NCBI RefSeq assembly: GCF_949628215.1
Contig: NC_134276.1
Span: 219,004,610-219,068,609, forward strand
Direction of reading: 5' to 3'
Length of the DNA: 64,000 nucleotides
Source: Phalacrocorax aristotelis
Lineage: Eukaryota > Chordata > Aves > Suliformes > Phalacrocoracidae
Position 1 is the stretch's first letter; each line of letters begins with the position of its first letter. The notes below the pieces were generated by a model. That model saw nothing but the letters and a program-made list of their open reading frames with translations. It did not search any database and was not told the origin of the DNA. A program made the position numbers and the translations under genes. Positions 47,160 to 58,200 of this stretch are shown one piece after another.

Positions 47160-47451
47160 CCCCAGTGTGGCTGGGAGCAGGCTGCGTGCCGGCAGGCGCG
47201 AGGCCTCTCCCCGCAGAGCCCAGGGACTAGATGCACGGGTGGAGTCCGCAGCCCCCGGGCCTGAGCAATGCCGAGGGCGGTTCTGTAGGAGGCTCCTGTT
47301 GTTAATAAGCCGCCCTCGCCCGCCGCACCTCGGGGCAGGCCCGGATCCCAGGAGGCCGCCTGCACCGAGCACAGCGGTCCGGGAGCCGAGAGGGACCGAC
47401 ACCACCACCAGGTACGAGCCGGCGCGGCTTTCAATTGCCGCCCCGCCACGG

Positions 47452-47476
47452 ACTACAACTCCCGGCATACCCCGCG
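47452..47476 (+). promoter_or_regulatory. ZNF143/THAP11-type site
   Basis: ACTACAACTCCCGGCATACC and the following CCGCGG closely match the long ZNF143/THAP11 consensus ACTACANNTCCCAGMATGC. Such sites lie near start sites of housekeeping genes. The match is direct; use by these factors is inferred. Confidence 0.65.
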
Positions 47477-47486
47477 GCAGTTCTGG

Positions 47487-47496
47487 GTCACGTGGC
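47487..47496 (+). promoter_or_regulatory. CLEAR-like E-box (TFEB/MiT site)
   Basis: GTCACGTGGC has the GTCACGTG core of the CLEAR element bound by TFEB and relatives at lysosomal genes, differing from GTCACGTGAC at one position. It lies 217 bp before the ARSA start codon. This fits control of a lysosomal hydrolase with the lysosomal gene network. Confidence 0.65.
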
Positions 47497-47712
47497 TGTC
47501 CGCGCGGGTCAGGTGGTCGCCCGCGGCGGCTTGGTGGAGAGTTGCCGGCCCTGCGCGGCTGGAGCCGTGACGGGGCTGTTGGGGCGCCGCCGCCGCGCCG
47601 CACTCGGAGCGGAGCGGAACGGAACGCACGGCGGGCGGGCGGCGCTGTACCCCGTGCTAAGCGCCTGTATCGGCGGGCTGCAGGGCCTCCCCGGGCCGGC
47701 AGCGCCATCGCC

Positions 47713-50700
47713 ATGGGGCCGCGGGGCCGGGGCCTGCCGTGGGCCCTGGTGCTGCTGGCCTTGCGTGGAGCAGCTGGCGCCCCCCCCAGCTTCGTCCTGT
47801 TGCTGGCGGACGACTTGGGCTTCGGGGACCTGGGGAGCTACGGGCATCCTTCTTCGGCCACGCCCAACCTGGACCGAATGGCTTCCCAAGGGCTGCGGTT
47901 CACCAACTTCTACAGCAGCTCCCCCGTGTGCAGCCCATCCCGGTATGTGCCCCACTGCTCCCGCACCGCTGGCTGGCCACTGCTGCAGGGCCCCGGGGCG
48001 GGGACGGAGGAAGCGTTGAGACAGCGCTTGGCACCCAGCTAGGGAGCTGTAGTGCTGGGAGGAATGGGTGGTTGATAAACCTGCTGTGTCTCAGGAGGCC
48101 CAAAGGTCCGGCTGTTTTATGAGGGGACTGACTGTGTGTTGCAGCAGGCAGAGGAGGTGGCAGTGGCAGCTGTGGGCCAAGCTGCCAGGTCCTGAGGAAT
48201 GAGGCACCCTCTGTGGAGACTGAGCACCACAACCTGCGCTGCGTCCAGTGTGATGCCTTTCTCCTCTCTCTCTTTCAACTCTCACCTGTAGGGCTGCCCT
48301 GCTGACTGGCCGTTTCCAGATGCGCTCTGGGGTTTACCCCGGTGTGTTCAACCCAGACTCACGGGGAGGCCTGCCACTGTCTGAGGTCACCATTGCAGAG
48401 GTGCTGAAGGCTGAGGGCTATGCCACAGCCATGGTTGGCAAGTGGCACCTTGGCTTGGGGATTAATGGCTCCTTCCTGCCCATCCACCAGGGCTTTGACC
48501 ACTTCTTGGGGGTGCCCTACTCCCATGACCAGGTGAGAGGCCTGTCAAACCCTGAAGGGTCTCCCGTAGCTGGCTAGGGAGAGTGGCTGAAAGATGAAGC
48601 TTGCTTGAGAGCACATAGGCTGGGTTCATGCTGGGCAGATGGGTGTGGGTGGCTGCAGGCTGGGGAGACAGACGCTGGTGGGGAAGGTCCATCTCTGAGG
48701 TGCTCCTGTGATAGGGCAGTTTTGTGGAACATGGGTGGCAGCTGTGTGTGGAGACATATACTCTTTGTCGAGGGAGGGAGGGTCACCTTCTGGGCTACAA
48801 AGAAACATCTGAATTGCTGCCAGGAGAAAATTATGTTGGGGTAGCATGGTCCTTGGACAGTTCTAGGGTGGGCACAGACCCCTGGGCCTCTGGGAGTGGC
48901 TGCCCAAAGGGTGCCTGTAGGACCCAGTGGTGGGCTGTTGTGAGACTCTCTGCTCCCTTCCCCTCACTGCTCTGCAACATGGGTAAAGACAAAGTGTTAC
49001 TTGTTCTCTCCAGGGCCCCTGCCAGAATCTCACCTGCTTCCCACCCGACATCAAGTGTTTTGGGACTTGTGACCAAGGCTTAGTGCCCGTCCCGCTGCTC
49101 TGGAACCAGAGCATCGTGCAGCAGCCGGTCTCCTTCCCTGATCTGGTGCCACTCTACAACAAATTCTGCCGGGACTTCATCGCTGACTGTGCCCGACGAG
49201 GCCTCCCCTTCCTGCTCTACTATGCCTCCCATGTAGGAGGGGGGGAGGGCTGTTCTGGGCCCAAGGGTGGGGAAGGGACCCTTTGCCCTGCAGGGAGGCA
49301 TATCAGGTCCTGCAGCCCCAGGACTATTGCTGAGCATTCAATACCTGCCCCTGCATGACCTGGGATTGCTGTTCCCACACCCAGGTCTTGTGGCAGCACC
49401 GTTCTGATGTCCTTGTGCTGCTTCTTTTCTGGAGCTTTGCCTGCTTCTCTGGGCCAGGAGTCCACCTAGGAGAACTTCCCACTCTGCACTACATCCTCTC
49501 CTGGGACTCAGCTCCTTTATGCCATTTCTGAGAGATGTTTCTGAAGCTTGGGGACAAGCCTTCTCTCATCTCATGAGTATTGTCACATATCTCCAAGTCC
49601 TAGCTGGGGTGCTTACTGTCCCTGGGTGATCTGTCAACAAGATGCAGCTCTGGGAGTTTCTGTAGCAGTCTTATCTGCCCTTTCTGCAGCATACACACTA
49701 CCCCCAATTTGCAAGCCAGGAATATGCAGGGCAGTCACGGCGTGGACCATTTGGTGATGCACTCTTGGAGTTTGATGGCTCGGTGGGACAGCTGCTGCAG
49801 GCACTGCAGGAAAATGGTCTTGCAAACACGACCTTGGTGTTTTTCACCTCTGACAATGGGTGAGTGGGCTCAGCGGGGGAACTTTGCCTCTGATAAGATT
49901 CTGCTGCCATGGTATAGGGGAGCTGGCATGAGGCATTGGTTGGCTGGGGCAAAAAGGACGTGATGGGCATTGGCAGGTGAGATTCCAGTGACCTGAAGCG
50001 AGGCAAGAGGTGGACGCTGCTCTGGAAAGGGCCCAGTGCATGATCTGCTCCTTGTTCCCATGACTCACCTGTGCCCCCCTCCTCGAGGGCAGAAACCTCA
50101 CAGGTTCAGGCCATAAGCATGCAGTAGCCCAAATATACCCTGATTCCTTTCATGTGTGAGTGGCATTGGTCTCTGGTGCCCTGCTTAGGCATCTCACACA
50201 CCTTAGCTTCTTCACCTGCCCCAGGCCTCCTGCCTCACAAGGCTGAGAAGGATGGCAGTGTCACTTGCTAGCTCCATGCCTCTCTTGTCATGGTCCTACT
50301 GGCAGCTTCAGGGAAGGGGTAGTGTGAACCTGTGAAACTGATGGTAGGTGGTTCTCTCTTACAGCCCTTCCACCATGCGTATGGCACGTGGAGGCAGCTC
50401 TGGCCTTCTGAAGTGTGGAAAGGGCACGACATACGAAGGTGGCATGCGGGAACCAGCAGTGGCTTATTGGCCAGGCCGTATCACTCCAGGTGAGACTTGG
50501 CACTGCTTATGCCCTTTGCATGCCAATGCCAGCCAAGACGGGGTGTCATGGCAGCTTGGATGCCCTGGGACAAACAGAGGGTAGGAGAGTAGTGAGAATG
50601 GCAGGGGTGGGAGTGGGGTCAGGTGCTTGAACCTCTCCTTGTGCCTTGCTGTGGTGGGTGACAGGAGTGACGCATGAGCTGGCAAGCACCCTGGACGTCC

Positions 50701-51729
50701 TGCCAACCCTGACTACCCTGGCTGGAGCAGTTCTTCCCAAAGTTGCCCTGGATGGCTATGACCTGACTCCAGTGCTGTTTGGGACAGGGAAGGTGAGTGC
50801 TGTGGGCTGGTTTGGCTGGCATTGTGCATGAAGGCTGGGTGTGGGGCTGGAGCTGTGTGCCTGATGAATAGAACCAGCAGAGTTCAGAGGGAGATCCATG
50901 AGGTGGGACCTTTTGTCTGGCCTGGATCATGCCATGGAGTTCCTGGGCTTCACCAGGCTGCTCAGCTCTTAACACCTGCAACATGTTGCTAAGCCAAACC
51001 CTGATGGCTGAAGTGGATGGAAAGAGACCCAGTAGCTTTGAGTAGGGAGCAAACAGGGTGCTGCTGCTCATCAGCTTCCCCCCTCTCTGGCCATGTTCTG
51101 GCTGTATCAGGGCTCCTGTGTGACCCTCTGGAGTGTCTGCCTGGTCCGTTCCAGGCTCTTCTTCAGCCTTGTGGCTGCACAGGTGAGCTGTACTCTGCTG
51201 CTTCCCACAGAGTCCCCGTCAGATGATGTTCTTCTACCCACCATCTCCTGATCCGCTGCACGGTCCCTTTGCTGTCAGGCTTGGGAAATATAAGGCCCAT
51301 TACTTCACACAAGGTTAGTGTTGCCTCCTCTCCTCTGTGTGGGCAGCTTTGTTGAGGTTCTGTATGGTTTTGCTGTCTAAAGCTCAAAGAGAAGAAACTG
51401 AGCTACACCTGGGGATTTCTTTTGCAGGTTCCTTTCACAGTGATACGACCCCAGACCAGGCCTGCCATGGTCTGACCCCACTGACTCCTCACTTGCCCCC
51501 ACTGCTCTTTGACCTGGAGTCAGACCCAGCCGAGAACTATGATCTGCTGCAGAGCGGTGCAGGGCCGGAGGTTCTGCAAGTCCTGAAGGAGATCAAGCTG
51601 CAGAAAATGCTTTTTGAACAGCGCATGGAGTTTGGGGAGAGCCAGATCAGGAAGGGCAGGGATCCAGCTCTGCAGCCCTGCTGTGTACCAAACTGCACTC
51701 CTAAGCCTTCCTGCTGCCACTGCTCCTAG
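47713..51729 (+). CDS. ARSA: arylsulfatase A (lysosomal cerebroside-sulfatase)
   Basis: ARSA removes 3-O-sulfate from galactosyl-sulfatide in lysosomes. There are eight coding exons: 47,713-47,942; 48,292-48,532; 49,014-49,232; 49,690-49,859; 50,365-50,489; 50,665-50,792; 51,211-51,313; 51,428-51,729. All have GT-AG borders and joining frames, giving 505 residues (human about 507). The start is the GCCATGG before a signal peptide (residues 1-23, core [10 protein letters not shown]). Active-site residues visible are D33 and D34 (ADDLG), C73 of CSPSR (the cysteine oxidised to formylglycine), R77 split by intron 1, K127 and H129 (GKWHLG), H233 (HTHYP), D285/N286 (SDNG) and K306 ([10 protein letters not shown]). 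The cysteine-rich C-terminus (CCVPNC, CCHC) is kept. Sequons N162 and N188 match human N158 and N184; the human N350 position is K354. The gene appears intact. It converges with RABL2. No AATAAA was seen in the following 700 bp. Confidence 0.96.
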
Positions 51730-52444
51730 CCTCTTACTGCTCCATCTTCTTCAGTTACTCCACACTGGAACCTTACCCCATACTCACCAGGCCTCCCCTG
51801 CCCCCAACTAACCAAGCTCAGCCTTAGAGCTACCCTGCAGTGGTGGCTCAGTGACGCCTCTGACTAATGGAGTGCTGGGGTAGCAAACTGTGGGTTTGGG
51901 AGATTACCAACCCTGCTAGGAGTGCAGGTCAATGGACCCTGTGCTCTGTGTTGGATGTTCAAGCTGAGGCCTCTTAACAGAAACCCTGACTTGCTCAGGG
52001 AGGGACCATGATACAGCATCATTTCCAGAGCCAGAACAGCTCCTTTCAAACCATGATCAAGATGAAGCAAAGGGTATGCTCCCGTGTCCAGAGATCCCAA
52101 CTCAACTGGAGGCATGCTGTGCATCCTGGTGGGAATAGAGCAGGAGCTGCAGCACCATCACTTGTCAGGGGCCAAGAGCACAGCAAGATAAGATTGGGAT
52201 GGATAGTCCTGGCAGCTTCAGAGACAGGACCTTGTGCAGCTCGTGCAGGGGGGATGTGCCTAGATGGGAAGCAGCTCAAGCACCTCCAAGTCCTTCATGA
52301 CTCCAGGAGGTGGAGATGTGGCCAGTGTGGCTAGTGGCACGTGTGGCCCCCTTGTAAGGTCTGTGGCTGCTGGGGATGATCAATCAGGTGGGCTGCAACC
52401 ACATGCCATCCACATGACTGAAAGGGTCTCTCTTTACTTGCCTG
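51730..52444. other. ARSA 3' flank / 3' UTR
   Basis: The sequence after the ARSA stop holds no further exon. I found no canonical AATAAA or ATTAAA on the plus strand in this stretch, so the 3' end of the transcript is not defined. Confidence 0.4.
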
Positions 52445-52538
52445 TGAGCTAGTCAAGCTTCACCTTGACTTGTAGGGAATTGCACATGCACACAGCACTC
52501 CTACCAGTAGCTGGCCCTAGGCACTCAGTGTTTCCTAC
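52445..52538 (-). repeat. unclassified interspersed repeat, partial copy 3
   Basis: The reverse complement matches 43,988-44,083 almost base for base: AAACACTGAGTG, CTAGGGCCAGCTACTGG, GTGCATGTGCAA, CTACAAGT, and GCT.GACTAGCTCACA. It stops abruptly at the start of a CR1 fragment at about 52,539, so one of the two was cut by the other. Confidence 0.7.
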
Positions 52539-53680
52539 TGGGGGACTTAAACCACCCTGACATCTGGAAAAGTAGCATGGCAAGCTGTAGGCGATCAGGA
52601 GATTCCTAGAATGTGTTGAGGATAACTTCTTGAGCCAGGTAATAGACAGCCCTACCCAAGAGGATGCGATACTAGACCTGATCGTCACCAATGCAAGTGA
52701 GCTCATTGGTGACATGAAGGTTGGAGGCTGCCTGGGCTGCAGTGATCACGTATCCCTCAAGAATTCACACTCTTGAGGAATATGGGGAAAGTGAGGAGTA
52801 TAGTCAGGACCCTAAATTTTAAGAAAGCAGACTTCAAGCTCTTCAAGGAGTTAGTCAGCAGGACCCCTGGGAAATGGTCCTCTGGGACAAGGGAGCAGAA
52901 GAGAGCTGGCAGATCTTTAAGGCACGTGTTCCATACAGCACAAGAGCTCTCAATTCCCAGGTGTAAGGAATCAGGCAAGGAAAGAAAGAGTCCAGCATGG
53001 CTGAATTGAGACATGCTGGTCAAACTAAAGAGCAAGAGGGAACTGCACAGGCAGTGGAAGCAGGGACAGGTATCCTGGGAAGAGGATAGGGACACTGCCT
53101 GGTTGTGTAGGGATTGGGTCAGGAGGGACAAGGTGAGTCTGGAGCTGAATTTGGCAAGGGATGCAAAAAATAACAAGAAGGGCTTCTACAGGTATGTCAA
53201 CCAGAAAAGGAAAGTCAAAGAAAGTGTACCCTCCATAATGAACAAGAATAGTGGCCTAGTATCGAGAGATGAGCAGGCTGAGGTACTCAACAACTTTTTT
53301 GCCTCAGTCTTCACTGATAACCTCTCTCCTCACCCCTCCCAAGCTGATGGACCACAAGATGGGGACAAGGGGGGTAAAGCCCCTCCCACTGTAAGGGAAG
53401 ATCATGTTTGTGACTGCCTGAGGAACCTGGATATACACAAGTCTATGGGACCTGGTGAAATGCATCCCAGAGTCCTGAGGGAACTGGCTGATGTAGCTAA
53501 GTCACTCTCCATGACATTTGAAAAGTCATGGCAGTCAGGTGGAGTCCCTGGGGACTGGAAAAAGGGAAACGTTGTGCCCATCTTTAAAAAGGGTGGAAAG
53601 GAGGACCTGGAGAACTACCATCAAGTCAGCCTCACCTCTGTTCCCAGAAAGATCATGGAACAGATCCTTCTAGAAGCTAG
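52539..53680 (+). mobile_element. CR1 LINE, endonuclease C-terminus and N-terminal RT
   Basis: It opens in the endonuclease end: LNHPDIWK-like codons after 52,548, FLECVEDNFLSQ, DAILDLIVTNASELIGD and CLGCSDHVSL. The linker follows (ILNFKKADFKLFKELV-type), then the RT start: [68 protein letters not shown], and [17 protein letters not shown] frame of 248 codons is open from 53,013. The copy is cut at 53,680 by the inverted acrosin fragment, and its RT core and 3' end are missing. Confidence 0.88.
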
Positions 53681-54044
53681 GGCTGCTGTGAGGACCCACT
53701 GTAGGCTGATGAGGGACTGTCCGCACATATACTCCGTGCCTGTTTTTCAGGGATCTTGAATGCTGACCATCCAGGGACAGGCTGCTGGCTGGGCACCCGT
53801 GACACCCACGATGTGCAATGTGCCGTAGTGAGAAGCCATGGGCCAGAGCCCGCAGGTCCCTCTGTAAGCAGGAACTCATCACTGTCCTGCTGAATGGCTC
53901 ACGGCTGTTCAGGCTGAAGGTCAGCCATCTTCCCTCCCCACAAGGCGTTGGTTGCATGGACAGCAGGGCTAGGAATGCCGCGGGGCATGCATCTGTCCAC
54001 CTGTTTGTGCTTTCACCCCATAGATGAGTTGTGCAAGCAGCCTG
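53681..54044 (-). pseudogene. inverted duplicate of ACR exon 2 and upstream intron
   Basis: This 364 bp block is the reverse complement of 40,877-41,239 with about 90% identity by eye. It carries intron 1 sequence, the exon 2 acceptor (TTACAG) and most of exon 2: GTCGLWPMASHYG, then [19 protein letters not shown], a TGA, and QWVLTAA. It has one more base than the ACR locus at the activation site, so this site stays in frame (HIVGV). L, I and T here versus F, the missing base and K in the main locus look ancestral. It has its own nonsense change (TGA in place of TGG). It lies between a truncated CR1 and repeat copy 2. Confidence 0.9.
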
Positions 54045-54720
54045 GTCAGTGAGGGTGCAGTGGAAGGGAACACAGATCACAGGAGGCTAGAGGTCTTTGG
54101 GACAGAAGTTGTCACAGAGTGTCTTCAGCCAGCTACTGGTGGGACCCGTTTGTTTGTACAATGCATGGGTGAGCTTGAAACTGGACTCTTTCTTGACCCA
54201 GGAGACACAACTCTAGAAAGACCCAAGGTTTGCACCAATGACTGGGTAAGGTGCTTGACATCCAGCCACAGGTATTGCGTGGACATAATTTCCATACTGT
54301 TATTTGAGGCATCTATGAACAGGCTGTGTTTAAGACTCTGGGGAGTGAAGGTGTGTTTATGTTTCACTAGTAACCATCCAAAACTGATCATCTGGAAAAG
54401 CAGAAGATGACTGGATTGTGGTCATGATTATGTAACTGGTGGTTACATATATACTTGGGTGCTGGTAAAGGCATTGCTCAGTCTATGTCAATCTGGTTTG
54501 CCTTTCACATTAATTGTGTAAGTATGTGTGTCTGTGTATGCAGCATAACTCTCTTGAACACATACATGGGAACAGTGGCAGCAACATCCATCAGGCTAGG
54601 TTAGGACAAGCCTCCTAGGTGTGAGAGTCTACCTGATTCAGCTCTAGTGGACCTGAAAGGAGAAAGCCCCCATGTTCAGAAGACTACCAGATCTGGCTGC
54701 TCCATAACAGAGTGGGGAAG
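54045..54720 (+). repeat. unclassified interspersed repeat, copy 2
   Basis: Homologous to 43,896-44,585 in the same orientation. Anchors are GCCAGCTACTGGTGGGA at about 54,130, AACTCTAGAAAGACCCAAGGT, GCTTGACATCCAGCCACAGGT, ACTGATCATC, TTGGGTGCTGGTAAAGG and TCTATGTCAATC. Divergence is high, so the family is old. It starts immediately after the inverted acrosin fragment. Confidence 0.5.
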
Positions 54721-54933
54721 GAAACCCAGAGAAACCCTGTCGCAGAGATCATGGGGTGGACAGAGAGGCAGCACTGGCTAGGCTGTGAAAGCAATGGGAA
54801 GCGCTCACAGTTGGACTTGTGTAGGGTAACTGGACTGCCTTATAACAAAAGTGCGGGAAGAATGCAAGCTCAAAGCTTTATAAAAAAAAATTCTTTAGTG
54901 TTTGTTTTCTCCAATAGGTACCATTAAAGCATC

Positions 54934-54990
54934 TGGGCAGGACCTTTCCCTGCAGGTACATGGGCAGGACCTTTCCCTGCAGGTACAAGA
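54934..54990. repeat. 30-bp tandem duplication
   Basis: TGGGCAGGACCTTTCCCTGC followed by AGGTACA occurs twice in direct succession with a period of about 28-30 bp. Confidence 0.7.
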
Positions 54991-55268
54991 GTGGCTTAGC
55001 TCTCCTGGCAAGCTTTCCCTTGAAGAAGCAGCCAGTAACCAGCAACTGTGTGGATACTCTCACCCTTTCCTTGACTGTGATGTGCAGTGGCTGGGGCCAA
55101 ACCAAGGAAGGTCCTGCCCAGACAGTCTCCCACAAGAAGGGCAGAGGCCCAGCTGCCCATCACCAGAGCTTGCAGGGCACAAGAAAAATCACTTTCCTCT
55201 GTGAAGGCCGTCTCTATCTAGCCCCAGAAATCTAGAGCAAAGGGAAAAACTGACTCAGGGTCCAGGGC

Positions 55269-58200
55269 TTAGGCAGATGGGGGCTTCTCTTCAGGGCAGC
55301 TCTTCTCTTTATCCGACAAATTCTCACTCTTCTTCTGCAGGTCAAAGCTCTGGAAAGGAGTAGGACAAGGAACTACTGAGGAGCATGACAGCAAGTTACA
55401 CTCTGCTGTGGTTCTTTCAAATTCTGTCTAGGGCACTGTGGGCTCTTCAGAGGGTCACCACCTCACCCCTTCCAACCTAGACACCATCAGCACACAAACC
55501 CATGGTGTCACCAGCATAAGGCAAATCTTGCGATGCCTGCAAAGTTTCACCCTTTGCCACAGGCTCTGCTTGCCCTGAGGGAAACAAGAGTGGTGCTGCT
55601 AATCACTTAGGAGGAGTGCAGTAAGTAGAGCCTTTCTTACCTCCAGTTCTCGCATGACCTCGTCCATGAAATCTCCTGAATTCTGTTTGTAAGCAACTGC
55701 CAGTTTGATAGCGTCGTTGAAGAGCTGATGAGGAGAATGCTTGTCACTCAAAGTAAGGAGCACTGGGCTTCTGTAACATGGAAACTGTTCCCACATCCCA
55801 AGGTAAAAAAAAAAACCAACAAAACTAACCTCTGCAACTGCCTATAGCTACCGGACCTCACAAGTAGTCAAACAGATGTACTAGCCCATTTTCTGCTCTC
55901 TGTGCCTACAGCAGTCTCCATGTCCTTGGTCTCTACAGAGGTCTCACGAATGCTGAGCCAAATAGCTATGTTTTACCTTCACTACATTGGTGCCATCTGC
56001 AGCAGACACAAAGTAAAAGGGCAAACTGAACTTCCGGGCAAAGTTGAAGCTTTTCTGGGTCACCTTCATATCCGCTGGGGACAAAAAAGGAGAAGTGGTG
56101 AGTAAGACATCACTGTAGGCAGAATGCCAACATTTGCAGGAGTGGTGGAACAGATGGAGACCAGGGCCCGATTTAGCTGTCAAGGCCTCCTCACTGTAGT
56201 ACAAGGCTAGGAGAGTCCTCCCCAAAAGCTACAGCGTTTTAAAAGCAACAGCACCAGCAAACTGTTGACAAGAAGACACAAAAATAAAAGAATTCTTGTT
56301 GGTTTATCCATGGTGCTCGACTAAATTATAGATTCTGATGTACTACAAATACATAATGGTTTGCAGCTTAGAACATGTCAGTTCACTTTCTGTGTGACAA
56401 CTATGACTGTTTTCCAGGCACATCCCTGACTTCTGCTGTGTGTCCACATGACTTGAACACCATTGCCAGTACTGGTCATGCCTCTCCCTCCAGTCTGGCC
56501 TTTCTAACCAGAACTTCCCACTGCCCTTATGCCATGTTACCTATAGTCCTGTGAGTCAAGGGCACACCCACAGTGTACAAATGACTCAACTGTTATATAT
56601 ATTCACTTAACAGGCAGTTAGGTCCAACTACCCCAACCTCAGTAGGCCAGAGCTTTATTTCACAAATCTACTGCGTATTTACAGGATGTGCTGACACAGC
56701 AGTAGCAACTCAAAAGTTTTGATAGACAGCCAGCACAGGAGGATGATTCCAGATGATCCTCCTTTCCTCCTTTTCTCACAGAAGCAACAGCTGAAGTAGT
56801 TCAGACTCCAAATGCTTGCCAGTGAACGCTGCCCAGGCAGCCGCTCCCTACCTCTTTGCAGGAAGCTGGATCAACTGTTCTGCAGACTGGGCCTGCATTA
56901 AGAGCTGTGGGCTGATCATTTCCTAGTGCGCATGGAAGACAGCAAATGAAGGCAAGGCAGAAGACTCTCTTGGAGCAGTGTCCACTCACACATAGAAAAC
57001 TCTGAGCAAGACTCATCTACACAGAGGTTCTGTCTACAACATGGCTGTCAACACCAAGTCCATTTGCCTCAGACTTCCCATACAGTCTGTGCAATCAGCA
57101 GATTCAAGGCTGGCTTGACACATCCTACAGGAAAGGCTTTTATTAGGTACAATCAATCATGCCCTAACCACACCACCGAGCCAAATGAACTTCCATAGAC
57201 TCCAGTGGGAGCCCACACACCTTATTCAGGTGCAGGCACCTATTCATAGCTGCAGTGATTTCTGCCATGAATGTCAGCAAGGAAGCCCATGTCTGACAAT
57301 GTACCTGACAGAGAATAGCAGGAGGCTGTGGTCCTAAGGGTATGTGTTCTCTAGCTGATGCTGTGCCAAAACCTGATGCAACATGCTCTCTCACAGGATG
57401 TAGGAGACAGATCACAACCCAAATGATAGCAATAATGAATGCCTAGCTGGCATTCCTAAGAGGAGGGAATCATCCAGTCATCTGTAGAGGAAGGTGAACA
57501 GTTTTGCCAGCAAGTGTACTTACACACTTTAGCACAGAGGAGTCCCACAGAAACCTGCAGACTGAATTAGCAAGACAAAGGCAGTTACTGACTGTATCAG
57601 GGGAAGCCTCAAAATATGTTATGCTCTTTTTCCAGCAAGACATCCTGCAATTTTTGACTAGGTACTGATCCAATCAGCTTTTGGGTTCTTGCTGGATGAA
57701 ATGGGCAGTGTGGTAAGGACAGAATTGGAAGGGCATCACTTGAATAAACTTTAACTGGATCAAATTTGTATTTTTAATTGCTAGTAAAACAAGGACAAGA
57801 ACCTACAAGACAGTATGCAAGGTCAGTAGAGAAGCCAGCTATTCGTTTGCTAAAATACAGCCCTAAGGGACTAATACTCAAGAACTCATCTGGACCTAAC
57901 AGATGAATGACATTCTTTCTCAGCCAGGTCAGAAGAGAATCACATCACAATCCTGAGAGACTGAAAGAAGATATACTCACCATCAATTTTGTTAGCCACC
58001 ACAATGCAAGGAATCTCTGGGCGGAATTCTCTCAGCTCCTTGTACCAGCTGTTTAAGTTCTTGTAGGTGACCTTCCGCTGCACATCAAACACCTTCCAAA
58101 AAAGAACAAGCTAGCATGGGGCCAACAGCAGGACAGCTCCTGATCAACCCACTGCACTAAACACAAGTACAGAATCCAGAATTTCCCCAGGAGGACATCA

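Larger units (their letters stand above)
47160..47960 (+). promoter_or_regulatory. CpG-island promoter of ARSA
   Basis: About 800 bp of CG-dense DNA ends inside ARSA exon 1. It contains the ZNF143-like and CLEAR-like sites and no TATA box. A CAG|GTACGA sequence at about 47,411 could be the donor of an untranslated upstream exon, but this cannot be settled here. Confidence 0.8.

Noticed and set aside
47167-47712. Upstream in-frame extension of ARSA from an ATG at 47,167
   Set aside because: The frame is open only because the promoter CpG island lacks stops; the ATG at 47,713 has a good context and starts the signal peptide.
53013-53759. 248-codon frame as a host gene
   Set aside because: It is the linker and start of a CR1 reverse transcriptase ([22 protein letters not shown]), ending in the inverted acrosin fragment.
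43896-54720. Repeat copies 1 and 2 as the two LTRs of one provirus
   Set aside because: They flank ARSA and are highly diverged from each other, with no viral protein remnant or priming site between them.
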